A DNA stretch of 44,244 nucleotides from Bradyrhizobium oropedii (GTDB lineage Bacteria; Pseudomonadota; Alphaproteobacteria; Rhizobiales; Xanthobacteraceae), in NCBI RefSeq assembly GCF_020889685.1, contig NZ_JACMYO010000060.1, positions 1 through 44,244 of the forward strand, read 5' to 3'. This document shows positions 27,774 to 35,871 of the stretch, in pieces. Position 1 is the stretch's first letter; each line of letters opens with the position of its first letter. The position numbers were made by a program, and so were the translations under genes. The notes beneath the pieces are model-generated. The model saw nothing but the letters and a program-made list of their open reading frames with translations. It was not told the origin of the DNA and ran no database searches.

Positions 27774-27911
27774 TCACTGATCGAGCAATGTACTCCGTTG
27801 TTCACGGCTAGATGTGGCCATCAAACCGAAGCGGCGCACCACATACAGAAGCATGACAATCGGCCGCAGCCAGCGGCCGACAACATAGGTTAATTCCTCC
27901 GCAGACGACAT
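27774..27911 (-). CDS. 45-residue basic membrane-associated protein
   Basis: MSSAEELTYVVGRWLRPIVM... is a short protein with a hydrophobic middle segment (about residues 17-30, PIVMLLYVVRRFG), flanked by Arg residues and a polar tail ending STLLDQ. The ribosome binding site is nearly ideal: AAGGAGGG about 8 bases before the ATG at 27911. It is directly downstream of the cupin gene on the same strand (35 bases) and is probably co-transcribed. No family is recognised. The start site makes it credible; an expression test would settle it. Confidence 0.5.
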   Translation of the reverse strand: MSSAEELTYVVGRWLRPIVMLLYVVRRFGLMATSSREQRSTLLDQ

Positions 27912-27945
27912 TTGCGATCCCTCCTTCTCCGATCCTCCTTGGCGA

Positions 27946-28380
27946 TCACTTCCACGGTGTGATCGGCGGCACGGTCTCGGTCGCAGGCGGCACATCCACG
28001 GTCTTGAAATCGGCGGGGCTGACGATCTCGAGGTATTCCATGTCCTTCGAGTAATCGAACAGATAGTGGGTGATGCCGGGCCGCTGATGGATCACGTCGC
28101 CGGCCTCGACCAGCGTCTCTTTGTCCTCGTACATGAAGCGCGCCCAGCCCTTGGTCATGATGACGATCTGAAAATCGCACAGATGCTTGTGCCAGCCGGT
28201 GCCCTCTTCCGGCGGCAGGTCGGGATTGGCCTTGACCAGATGGCAGATCACCTGCCCGCCGGTGGCATCGGCGATGCCGAGATCGCGATACAGGAAGAAG
28301 TCGCGCAGACCTCCGCCCTTGAACTCGGTGTCACCGGGTTTGACGTGGGAGAATTTGCTGACGGCGGCGTGCTGGTTCAT
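27946..28380 (-). CDS. cupin-domain protein
   Basis: 144 residues with one cupin barrel. The first motif is GTGWHKHLCDFQIVIMTKGWARF (His64, His66 and a later Glu/Gln position), the second GDVIHQRPGITHYLFDYSKDMEYLEIV, with a His. The metal site is therefore at least partly intact. Small cupins of this kind are often dioxygenases, isomerases or ligand sensors; the substrate cannot be assigned. GGAGG lies 6 bases before the ATG. It is followed by a small membrane-type ORF on the same strand. Confidence 0.82.
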   Translation of the reverse strand: MNQHAAVSKFSHVKPGDTEFKGGGLRDFFLYRDLGIADATGGQVICHLVKANPDLPPEEGTGWHKHLCDFQIVIMTKGWARFMYEDKETLVEAGDVIHQRPGITHYLFDYSKDMEYLEIVSPADFKTVDVPPATETVPPITPWK

Positions 28381-28700
28381 TTCAAGCCTCCACGGTTCTC
28401 GTGTTCGCGAGATCGCGGCGCCGGCTCAGCGTCCAAATTTTCGGCAGCGTCGCATCGTCGCGGTCACAGCTCGATTGTTGCTATGCGAAATCCTTGCCAG
28501 CCCGGTTGTGCTGCGGCGATCGGTCCCGCCACGCACCGCCGTCGCAGCGGAAGCACTTGGAGCAAAGCCTGAATTTGCGTTCGGTGCGTGCTGCGCCCGA
28601 TCGCCGCGCGCAGCCGGTACCCGACGCCGACGGCACGTCCATTGAGCAAGGCCTGCCCGGAGCTTGGGCCGTCGGCGCCGGCAGGCCCGGCGCACGCTGC
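28381..28700. other. 320-base intergenic region between the cupin and GST genes
   Basis: Both flanking genes read leftwards, so this should hold the cupin promoter and the 3' end of the GST transcript. I find no gene with a ribosome binding site, no long palindrome and no tandem repeat. A 29-codon frame at 28481 has no supporting signals. Confidence 0.5.
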
Positions 28701-29357
28701 CTAATATTCGACCTCGAGCTCCTCGACGTCGGCAGGCTCGGCCTTCGCGGCCTCGATCCATTCCTGCATCTCGGGCATCGCCATGATGGTGCTGGCATAT
28801 GCCGCAAGGACAGGATCGAGCTTGACGTCATAGGTCATGAAACGGGTCACGACCGGCGCATACATCGCGTCCGCCATGGTGCGGCGTTCACCGAACAGGA
28901 ACGGGCCGCCGGACTTGCCGAGGCAATCGCGCCAGATGGCGCAGACGCGGTCAATGTCGGCCTGCGCCCGCGACCAGATCTTGAAGCCGGGGAAATGCCC
29001 CTTGAGGTTGACCGGCAGCGAGGACCGCAGTGTGGTGAAGCCGGAGTGGATTTCGCCCGAGATCGAGCGGCAATGCGCGCGCAGGATCCGGTCCTCCGGC
29101 AGCAGCCCGGCATGCGGCATGATCTCATTGAGATACTCGCCGATCGCCAAGGTATCCCAGACCGTCGCGCCCTCGTGGCGTAGACAGGGCACCAGGATTG
29201 ACGAGGACAGCAGCAGCAGCTCGGCCCGCGCCGAGGGGTCATCGGGCGCCGTGACCACCTCCTCGAACTCCAGCCCGGCGAATTTCGCCAGCAGCCAGCC
29301 GCGCAGCGACCAGGACGAATAATTCTTGCTGCTGATGGTGAGTGTCGCTTTCGCCAT
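28701..29357 (-). CDS. glutathione S-transferase family protein
   Basis: 218 residues. The N-terminal thioredoxin-like domain (about 1-80) has KNYSSWSLRGWLLAKFAGLEFEEVV, with Ser/Tyr candidates in the glutathione site, then SSSILVPCLRHEGATVWDTLAIGEYLNE, the conserved cis-Pro and glutathione-binding turn. The C-terminal helical domain follows (about 90-210, FGERRTMADAMYAPVVTRF). These enzymes conjugate or transfer glutathione, or isomerise substrates, in the cytosol; the substrate is not known. It has a moderate site (GGGA) upstream of the ATG. It is divergent from phaZ at 29529. Confidence 0.88.
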   Translation of the reverse strand: MAKATLTISSKNYSSWSLRGWLLAKFAGLEFEEVVTAPDDPSARAELLLLSSSILVPCLRHEGATVWDTLAIGEYLNEIMPHAGLLPEDRILRAHCRSISGEIHSGFTTLRSSLPVNLKGHFPGFKIWSRAQADIDRVCAIWRDCLGKSGGPFLFGERRTMADAMYAPVVTRFMTYDVKLDPVLAAYASTIMAMPEMQEWIEAAKAEPADVEELEVEY

Positions 29358-29528
29358 ATCGGTCCCTCACGCCTGAACGCGCCCTCGCCCCGGATGCTGC
29401 GACGGTCCAACCGCCGCGGCCCCGGGAGCCGTTCGTTTTTGCAGCAAGCGACGTGCCAATTTGCCGGGCAGCCGGCCCACCTCTGGCCTCGATATTGCTT
29501 GGCAGACCGGGCCACCGGGTGGATGCGT

Positions 29529-30752
29529 ATGATGTCAATGCTGTACCAGGCCTATCAGAACCATATGGACCTCACGGCGCCGTGGCGGACCGGCGCCGCG
29601 GCGGCGTTGCGCTATCTCAATCTGGTGCCGCGGGGCGCCTCCGACCGGACGTTCGGCCGGCTCGCCGCCGCGCTCGAGCTGATCTCCCGCTCCAGCCTGA
29701 GCTACGCCCGCCCCGACTACGCCATCGGCACCGTGACCGTCGGCAACAGGGAATTGGCGGTCGCCGAGGAGGTCGCCTATGCGACGCCGTTCGGTTCGCT
29801 GCTGCATTTCAGGAAGGTGGACGGACCGGAGCAACCGCGGCTGCTGCTGGTGGCGCCGATGTCCGGTCATTTTGCCACGCTGCTGCGCGGCACGGTCAAG
29901 ACACTGCTGCAGGACCACGACGTCTACATCACGGATTGGCACAATCCGCGCGACATCCCGCGCAGCAAGGGCCGCTTCGGGCTCGAGGACTACACCGACC
30001 ATCTGATCGACTTCCTCGGCCAGCTCGGCCCGCGCGCGCATATGGTGGCGATCTGCCAGCCTTCCGTCTCGGCGCTGGCGGCGGCTGCGATCATGTCGGA
30101 AGACGATCATCCGGCGCGGCCGGCGTCGCTGACCCTGATGGCCGGTCCGATCGACACAAGGATCCAGCCGACCAAGGTGAACGAATTCGCCAAGAGCAAG
30201 CCGATCAAGTGGTTCGAGGACAATCTGATCAACTACGTGCCGATGCAGTGCAAGGGCGCGTTGCGTCAGGTCTATCCCGGCTTCGTGCAGCTCACGGCGT
30301 TCGTGTCGATGAATCTCGAGCGTCACATCAAGCAGCACATCGACCTCGCCGACCATCTCGCCAAGGGCGAGACCGACAAGGCCGAATTGATCAAGACCTT
30401 CTATGACGAATATTTCGCGGTCATGGATCTGCCGGCGGAGTTCTATATCGAGACCGTGCGCGACGTGTTCCAGGAGCATCTGCTGCCGCAGGGCATGCTG
30501 ATGCATCGCGGCCGTGCGGTGAACCCGGCGGCGATCCGGCGCATGGGACTGATGACGGTGGAAGGCGAGAAGGACGACATCTGCTCGATCGGCCAGACCC
30601 TCGCCGCCCAGGACCTCTGCACCGGCGTCCGCACCTATCGCAAGGTGCACCATATGCAGGCCGGTGTCGGCCACTACGGCGTGTTCTCCGGCAAGCGCTG
30701 GAACAACGAGATCTATCCGCTGCTGCGCGATTTCGTGCATGTGAATTCGTGA
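29529..30752 (+). CDS. phaZ: intracellular polyhydroxyalkanoate (PHB) depolymerase
   Basis: About 407 residues; the family is about 400-420. It degrades stored poly-3-hydroxybutyrate granules to oligomers. The catalytic triad is Cys177 (HMVAICQPSVSALAA), Asp349 or Asp350 (VEGEKDDICS) and His382 (AGVGHYGVFSG). A Cys nucleophile, in place of the Ser of secreted depolymerases, is a mark of this intracellular class. No signal peptide is seen, which fits a granule-bound cytoplasmic enzyme. The start is one of four clustered ATGs (29523, 29529, 29532, 29538). GGGTGG upstream suits 29529 best. A family A palindrome follows 18 bases after the stop. Confidence 0.92.
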   Translation: MMSMLYQAYQNHMDLTAPWRTGAAAALRYLNLVPRGASDRTFGRLAAALELISRSSLSYARPDYAIGTVTVGNRELAVAEEVAYATPFGSLLHFRKVDGPEQPRLLLVAPMSGHFATLLRGTVKTLLQDHDVYITDWHNPRDIPRSKGRFGLEDYTDHLIDFLGQLGPRAHMVAICQPSVSALAAAAIMSEDDHPARPASLTLMAGPIDTRIQPTKVNEFAKSKPIKWFEDNLINYVPMQCKGALRQVYPGFVQLTAFVSMNLERHIKQHIDLADHLAKGETDKAELIKTFYDEYFAVMDLPAEFYIETVRDVFQEHLLPQGMLMHRGRAVNPAAIRRMGLMTVEGEKDDICSIGQTLAAQDLCTGVRTYRKVHHMQAGVGHYGVFSGKRWNNEIYPLLRDFVHVNS

Positions 30753-30769
30753 GGGCGCGACTCTCTCCC

Positions 30770-30852
30770 CGTCATTGCGAGGAGCGAAGCGACGAAGCAA
30801 TCCATCGTTCCGCACACGTGGAGCGATAGATTGCGCTTCGCTCGCAATGACG
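30770..30852. repeat. intergenic palindrome, family A copy after phaZ
   Basis: CGTCATTGCGAGGAGCGAAG opens it and CTTCGCTCGCAATGACG closes it, with GAAGCAATCCATCG and GATAGATTGCGC in between. It starts 18 bases after the phaZ stop. The arms pair over about 35 bases with a few mismatches. Confidence 0.85.
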
Positions 30853-30941
30853 ACGCCGCAGCCCTAGCCACACATCCCCTCGCGCAGTAGTCTCGCGGCC
30901 CACGACGACCCCTTCCCAAGAATCGTCCAGGGAGAAACTCC

Positions 30942-31736
30942 ATGCGCGCCTCGACCGCCTTACGTGCCCTTACGCTCGCCTTCGTCGGCGCCCTCGCGTT
31001 CACGTCAGCCGCGTCCGCCGCCGAAGTCCATGTCATGATCTCGGGCGGGCTGACTGCGGCCTACAAGGCGCTGGTGCCGGAATTCGAGCGCAAGACCGGG
31101 CACAAGGTGGTGACGGCCTTCGGGCCGTCGATGGGCACCACCACCAACGCCATTCCGGTGCGGCTGGCGCGCGGCGAACCGGCCGACGTGCTGATCATGG
31201 TCGGCTATGCGCTCGGCGACCTGATCAAGCAGGGCAAGGTGGCGGCCGACAGCCGCGTCGACCTCGTGAAGTCGCCGATCGGGATCGCGGTCAAATCAGG
31301 CGCACTGAGGCCGGACATCAGCTCGGCCGACAGCGTCAAGCAGGCGCTGCTGGCGGCAAAGTCGGTCGCCTACTCCGACAGCGCCAGCGGCGTCTATGTC
31401 TCGACCGAGATGTTCCAGAAGCTAGGGATCGCCGACCAGATGAAGGACAAGGCGCGGAAGATTCCGGCGACCCCGGTCGGCGAGATCGTCGCCAAGGGCG
31501 AGGCCGAGATCGGCCTGCAACAGATCTCCGAGCTGAAGCCGGTCAGCGGCATCGACATCGTCGGTCCGCTGCCGGAGCCGTTGCAGAAAATCACGGTGTT
31601 CTCCGCCGGCATCGCGTCTGTTTCAAAAGAGCCCGACGCCGGCAAGGCGCTGATCAGCTTCCTCGCCTCACCGGACGCACGCGACGCGCTGGTCAAGAGC
31701 GGCCTCGATCCGATTGCGGCGGGGGCCACGCATTAG
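30942..31736 (+). CDS. molybdate-binding-protein-like (ModA/SBP_bac_11) periplasmic protein, orphan
   Basis: 264 residues. The signal peptide (MRASTALRALTLAFVGALAFTSAASA) cleaves after ASA, leaving EVHVMISGGLTAAYKALVPEFERKTGHKVV, the start of the SBP_bac_11 domain. Family marks include AIPVRLARGEPADVLIM, AYSDSASGVYVSTEM and PVGEIVAKGEAEIGLQQ. True ModA binds oxyanions through conserved Ser residues near the N-terminus (SGGLT is in the right place), but relatives bind other anions, so the ligand is open. AGGGAG lies 6 bases before the ATG. No modBC genes are adjacent. Confidence 0.87.
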   Translation: MRASTALRALTLAFVGALAFTSAASAAEVHVMISGGLTAAYKALVPEFERKTGHKVVTAFGPSMGTTTNAIPVRLARGEPADVLIMVGYALGDLIKQGKVAADSRVDLVKSPIGIAVKSGALRPDISSADSVKQALLAAKSVAYSDSASGVYVSTEMFQKLGIADQMKDKARKIPATPVGEIVAKGEAEIGLQQISELKPVSGIDIVGPLPEPLQKITVFSAGIASVSKEPDAGKALISFLASPDARDALVKSGLDPIAAGATH

Positions 31737-31766
31737 CGAGGTATCGCCGGCTCATCGCCGCCCTTT

Positions 31767-31900
31767 CCCCGCCATCCCCGCGCAAAGGCTTCGCCTTTGT
31801 CGCTGGAGGTGCGAGCGCAGCGAGCCTCGAAGGATGAATCGGCCACCAGCGGGGCCGTGCATCCTTCGAGACGCCGCTTCGCGGCTCCTCAGGATGACGG
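31767..31900. repeat. mosaic intergenic repeat (family E half joined to a second family)
   Basis: The left part (CCCCGCCATCCCCGCGCAAA..., 31767-31800) is the first half of the element found intact at 34905-34953. It breaks within the second arm and continues into another palindrome, CCTCGAAGGATGAA ... CATCCTTCGAGACG ... CTCCTCAGGATGACG. It lies between two convergent genes, 30 bases after the ModA-like stop and 22 bases before the kinase gene's stop. Confidence 0.6.
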
Positions 31901-31922
31901 GATTAGTGACGGAGTCGAACCC

Positions 31923-33659
31923 CTACCGCAAATGATGCGCACCGTAGGCCAGCAGCAGCACCACGACCAGCGCCAGCAGCAGCGTGGTCGACTTCCAGAA
32001 CAGCACCGGGTTGCGCTCGATCAGCGGGGTCGATGACGTCGTCAGATATTTTGCGTTGGGATTGCGCAGGTCGAACAAAAACTCCGAAAAGCTCTCGTAA
32101 CGCTTGAGCGGATTGATGTGCACGGCGCGCTCCAGCGCGCCATCGACCCAAACCGGGACGTCGCGGCCGCCATGTGCAGCCGGACGGTAGACCAGCCGGT
32201 TGAAATCGGATCGTGTTCGCGCACGCGCGATCCGTGCGCCGTAGGGCAAGCGGCCGGTCAGCATCTGATAGGTGACGACGCCGAGCGAGAACAGGTCGGA
32301 GCGCGCGGTGCCGCCCTCGCCGAGGAAATACTCCGGCGCGGTGTATTGCTGGGTGCCCAGAATGTCCTCGACGCCCACAGGTACCGCCTCGGCGACACCC
32401 GAGATTCGCGTCGAGCCGAAATCGATGATCTTCACCGTGCCGGTGCTGTCGATCATGATATTGTCGGGCCTGACGTCCTGGTGCAGCATCTCCTTGCGGT
32501 GGAACGCACGCAGGCCCTTCGCGATCTGCTCGGTGATGTCGCGCACCGTCTCCAGCGCCGGCGCCGGATTGTCCGTCATCCACTGCGTCAGGGTCTGACC
32601 GTCGACATATTCCATCGTGACGTAGAGGAAGTTGCGCTTGCGCTGCGGGAGAAACGGCTTCAGCACATGCGGGCTGTCGATTCTTCTAGCGACCCACTCC
32701 TCCATCACGAAGCGCTTCAGGTAGGCCGGATCGTCGCGCAGGTCGATCGAGGGGATTTTGATCGTGACCGTGGTGCCGCTCTCTTCGTCGACCGCCAGAT
32801 AGATGTGGCTGCGGTGCGAGGCGTGCAGCTCGCGCACGATGCGATAGCCGTCGAACAGCATCCGTGCATCGAGCAGCGGCGGCAACGGCAGCTCGGTGGG
32901 CTGGCCGAACACCTCGCTGGCGTCGCCGTCGGGCAATTCGTCGATCCGGATGATCTGCGCGGTGAGATTGTCCGGGCTGCCGTTTTCATAGGCCTGTTCG
33001 ACGATCGATTTCGCAGCAGCATCGAGGTCGGCAGCGCCGTCCCTGATCGTCTTCGCCAGCTGCCGCGCCGGAACGTGCTCGTAGACGCCGTCGGTCACCA
33101 GCAGGAAGGTGTCGCCGCGCTCGAGTGGAAGGTTCTGATAGTCGATCTCGAGCTGCGGGTTCACGCCGAGCGCGCGGCCGAGATAACTCTGCTGCGACGA
33201 GATCACGACGCGGTGGTCGTTGGTCAGTTGCTCGAGGCTGCTGCCGGCGACACGGTAGATCCTGCTGTCTCCGACATGGAACAGATGCGCCGTGGTCGAA
33301 CGGATCACCAGCGCGCTGAGCGTACAGACGTAGCCCTTGTCCTTGTCGTAGGGATTCTGGCTGCGCCGCGTTTGCGCGTGCAGCCAGGAATTGGTCGCCT
33401 CCAGCACCCGCTGCGCCGAGGTCTTCACCGACCAGGATTCCGAGGTGCAGTAATAGTCGGTCAGGAAGCTCTTGACCGCGGACTCCGCGGCGACGCGGCT
33501 GACGCTGCTCGAGGAGATGCCGTCGGCGAGCACCACGGCGATGCCTTTCAAGCCGAGCAGCGGCTCGTCGGGGATCAAGACGCCGTGGAAATCCTGATTG
33601 GTGTCCTTGCGGCCCTGATCAGTGAATTGCCCGACCGATATTGTCAGCGCGCGCGGCAT
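31923..33659 (-). CDS. PP2C phosphatase fused to Ser/Thr protein kinase, C-terminal membrane anchor
   Basis: 578 residues. Residues 8-238 are a PP2C phosphatase with its metal-binding aspartates: RKDTNQD (Asp23), VVLADG (Asp46), VGDSR (Asp131), VTDG (Asp190), SPDN (Asp230). Residues about 270-520 are a Hanks-type kinase: Lys301 (VTIKIP), the catalytic loop HQDVRPDN (Asp395, with Arg397 where Lys is usual), DFG (413-415) and APE (441-443). The glycine-rich loop is degenerate (ELHASHRSHIYLA). One membrane helix (553-572) puts both domains in the cytoplasm. It lies 60 bases after the FNT channel gene on the same strand. A similar fusion lies beside nitrate/nitrite assimilation genes in Pseudomonas (PA1782), from memory. 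It may set channel activity, but that is inference. Confidence 0.92.
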   Translation of the reverse strand: MPRALTISVGQFTDQGRKDTNQDFHGVLIPDEPLLGLKGIAVVLADGISSSSVSRVAAESAVKSFLTDYYCTSESWSVKTSAQRVLEATNSWLHAQTRRSQNPYDKDKGYVCTLSALVIRSTTAHLFHVGDSRIYRVAGSSLEQLTNDHRVVISSQQSYLGRALGVNPQLEIDYQNLPLERGDTFLLVTDGVYEHVPARQLAKTIRDGAADLDAAAKSIVEQAYENGSPDNLTAQIIRIDELPDGDASEVFGQPTELPLPPLLDARMLFDGYRIVRELHASHRSHIYLAVDEESGTTVTIKIPSIDLRDDPAYLKRFVMEEWVARRIDSPHVLKPFLPQRKRNFLYVTMEYVDGQTLTQWMTDNPAPALETVRDITEQIAKGLRAFHRKEMLHQDVRPDNIMIDSTGTVKIIDFGSTRISGVAEAVPVGVEDILGTQQYTAPEYFLGEGGTARSDLFSLGVVTYQMLTGRLPYGARIARARTRSDFNRLVYRPAAHGGRDVPVWVDGALERAVHINPLKRYESFSEFLFDLRNPNAKYLTTSSTPLIERNPVLFWKSTTLLLALVVVLLLAYGAHHLR

Positions 33660-33681
33660 CGCCTCATGCAGGCCCAGTGGA

Positions 33682-33701
33682 TCTCTCCCTGACAGGAGAG
33701 A
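33682..33701 (-). promoter_or_regulatory. small stem-loop between channel and kinase genes
   Basis: TCTCTCC (33682-33688) and GGAGAGA (33695-33701) pair over 7 bases around a 6-base loop, within the 60-base space between the two genes. It could adjust relative expression of channel and kinase by partial termination or message protection. The evidence is structural only. Confidence 0.3.
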
Positions 33702-33719
33702 CCCATAAGCCGGCCAGGA

Positions 33720-34538
33720 TCAAGCCGCGAGGCGCTGGCGCTTCGGCGCCGTCTTCACGTGCGTGGTGTAGAGCGTCAGCCCGGTGAAGGCGAGGCCGCC
33801 GGCGAGGTTGCCCAGTACGGTCGGGATCTCGTTCCAGATCAAATAGTCCATGATCGAGAACTTCGCATGCAGCATCAGTCCGGACGGGAACAGGAACATG
33901 TTCACCACCGAATGTTCGAACACCATGTAGAAGAACACCAGGATCGGCATCCACATCGCGATGACCTTGCCGGGCACGGTCGTCGAGATCATGGCGCCGA
34001 CCACGCCGGTCGAGACCATCCAGTTGCAGAGCATGCCGCGGATGAACAGGGTCGCCATGCCGGCCGCGCCATGCGCCGCGTAGCCCAGCGTTCGCGCCTC
34101 GCCGACATTTCCGATGGTCATGCCGACCTTGTCGGGCTCCTGCGTGAAGCCGAAGGTCGTCACGAACGCCATCATGAACGCCACCGTGAGCGCGCCGGCG
34201 AAATTGCCGACGAACACGAGGCCCCAGTTGCGCAGCACGCCGCCGAGCGTGACGCCGGGGCGCTTGTCGAGCAGCGCCAGCGGCGACAGCACGAACACGC
34301 CCGTCAGCAGGTCGAAGCCCAGCAGATAGAGCATCACGAAGCCGACCGGAAACAGCAATGCGCCGACCAGCGGCTGGCCGGTGTTGACGTTGATCGTCAC
34401 GGCGAACCAGGCCGCCAGCGCCAGGATCGCACCGGCCATGTAGGCGCGGATCACGGTGTCCCGCGTCGACATGAAGATCTTGGATTCACCGGCGTCCACC
34501 ATCTTGGTGACGAATTCGGACGGTGCGAGATAGGCCAT
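33720..34538 (-). CDS. formate/nitrite transporter family channel (FocA/NirC-like)
   Basis: 272 residues with six membrane helices. Conserved features are the MVFEHSVVNMFLFPSGL segment with the central-gate His, the matching GNFAGALTVAFMM segment in the first half and the cytoplasmic N-terminus MAYLAPSEFVTKMVDAGESK. FNT pentamers pass formate, nitrite or hydrosulfide across the inner membrane. The ATG at 34538 has GGGGA 8 bases upstream; a longer upstream start would add unrelated basic residues. The PP2C/kinase fusion follows 60 bases downstream. Nitrite is the likeliest substrate given the kinase parallel, but formate is not excluded. Confidence 0.9.
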   Translation of the reverse strand: MAYLAPSEFVTKMVDAGESKIFMSTRDTVIRAYMAGAILALAAWFAVTINVNTGQPLVGALLFPVGFVMLYLLGFDLLTGVFVLSPLALLDKRPGVTLGGVLRNWGLVFVGNFAGALTVAFMMAFVTTFGFTQEPDKVGMTIGNVGEARTLGYAAHGAAGMATLFIRGMLCNWMVSTGVVGAMISTTVPGKVIAMWMPILVFFYMVFEHSVVNMFLFPSGLMLHAKFSIMDYLIWNEIPTVLGNLAGGLAFTGLTLYTTHVKTAPKRQRLAA

Positions 34539-34969
34539 TGGTAAAGTCCCCTTGCGCAATTCGGCCGCGCCGGTTGCCTGCCGGAAGCGACGCGGGTTGG
34601 TTGAAATGCTCGTCCGTCCGGGGAGATGGGGTGCAACGATTGCTCGAGACGCCCGGGCGGGGCGCCTTGATCCCCTCACCTCGGCCTTCGCTGGCTTCGG
34701 CAATCCGGAGGACGGCAGTCGTCATTGACTGAGACAAGCAAAAGCAATGGATATGCCAACCGGGGACGGCGGCGACAGGACAATAACACCAGTTAATCTA
34801 ATGACTTAGGTAACCAGCATCGGAGCCGACCGGCGCAATGGCGCAGAATTATGCAGCATGCCCAGATGCCGGGCGGGCAACCATCGGTTCGCGGCGCTGT
34901 CCATCCCCGTCATCCCCGCGCAAAGGCTTCGCCTTTGCGCGGGGGTGACGGGGCAAGATCAGTGCGCGC
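34539..34969. other. 431-base intergenic region upstream of the FNT channel gene
   Basis: It must hold the channel promoter, most likely in the AT-richer part at 34740-34860 (ACACCAGTTAATCTAATGAC, GAATTATGCAGCATGC). I see no FNR box or other site I can name. At 34905-34953 is a family E palindrome belonging to the 3' end of the next leftward gene. I found no credible gene here. Confidence 0.5.
34905..34953 (-). terminator. family E palindrome, near-perfect 23-base stem
   Basis: The arms (34905-34927 and 34931-34953) match at 22 of 23 positions, with a 3-base loop TTC. The core is CCCCGCGCAAAGGC and GCCTTTGCGCGGGG. It begins 17 bases after the stop of the amino-acid-type binding protein. The stem is very strong; no long T-run follows, so it may block processing or transcription. 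Confidence 0.6.
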
Positions 34970-35767
34970 CTACTTCACCTCGGTACGGACCGGCGAGCCC
35001 TTCAGCCCGTTACTGTCATAGGCCTTGCGCAGCGTGCCGTTGGCGATCGCATCCGTCATGAATTTCGTGGCGAACGCCGCAGCCAGCGGATGGTCGAGCG
35101 GCACCGCAACCGCGGTGACGGTCTGCTTGAAGGTCTCATCCAGCACGCGCGTGCCAGGGATCTTCCTGGCCATCGCGTTGAGCTGATCGCGCGACAACGC
35201 GAACGCATCGACCTCGCCGCTCTTCAACAGATTGAAGATCTCGTCATAGGTCTGATAGCCGGTGACCTTGGCGTGCTTGAGATGCGCGATCGCACCGCGC
35301 ATCGTGGTGGTGGCATTGACGGCCGCGACCTTGACGCCGTCCTGATCCAGCGCGGCGAAATTCGCAATCGTCGAGCCCGGCTTGACGATATAGGTGGCGT
35401 CGGCGACCTCGTAGATCGGCCCGAACGTCATCCTGGTCTCGCGCTCGGGATCCCTTGGCAGGAAGGTGATATCCCAGGTGTTCTTGGCCGCCGCGTCGGT
35501 GATCTGGCCGGAATTCTGGTGCACGACGTATTCAACGGGAACACCGAGCTGCGCCGCCATCTCGCGGCCGAGATCGACAGGCACGCCGGCATAGCCGTTC
35601 TCGGTCCGGGTCGACCAGAACGCGCCGCCCGCCGGGCTGATCGCGATCGCGACCCGGAGCTTTCCGGTCGGTGCGATCTGATCCTTCAAGGCATCGGCGT
35701 TGGCGGATGTGGCCATGACAATCACTCCCAGAACGAGGCCAGCCAGACGCAGCAATCGAGACAACAT
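34970..35767 (-). CDS. substrate-binding protein, polar amino acid type (orphan)
   Basis: 265 residues. The signal peptide (MLSRLLRLAGLVLGVIVMATSANA) ends in an ANA site; the mature part starts DALKDQIAPTGKLRVAIAISPAGGAFWS. SBP_bac_3 marks include ENGYAGVPVDLGREMAAQLGVPVEYVV, WDITFLPRDPERETRMTFGPIYEVADATYIV and LLKSGEVDAFALSRDQL. The domain binds amino acids or small organic acids in the periplasm. GGAGGA lies 6 bases before the ATG at 35767, which rules out the basic 23-residue upstream extension. There are no transporter genes beside it. It is the third orphan binding protein in the window. Confidence 0.9.
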   Translation of the reverse strand: MLSRLLRLAGLVLGVIVMATSANADALKDQIAPTGKLRVAIAISPAGGAFWSTRTENGYAGVPVDLGREMAAQLGVPVEYVVHQNSGQITDAAAKNTWDITFLPRDPERETRMTFGPIYEVADATYIVKPGSTIANFAALDQDGVKVAAVNATTTMRGAIAHLKHAKVTGYQTYDEIFNLLKSGEVDAFALSRDQLNAMARKIPGTRVLDETFKQTVTAVAVPLDHPLAAAFATKFMTDAIANGTLRKAYDSNGLKGSPVRTEVK

Positions 35768-35871
35768 CGGACGTCCTCCACGCCGGGTCTTGCGCCGGGC
35801 GGCGCGCAACAAACCGCACGAGGCCGCTTTGCGCAAGCGGCGGTTCGCGCAAGGGAGCTATCCGTATCGGC

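Noticed and set aside
32118..33692. 524-codon plus-strand frame opposite the PP2C/kinase gene
   Set aside because: It is an antisense shadow with no ribosome binding site; the opposite strand has all kinase and phosphatase motifs.
34539..34904. FNR/FixK box upstream of the FNT channel gene
   Set aside because: I looked for TTGAT-N4-ATCAA and found only an isolated TTGAT half-site.
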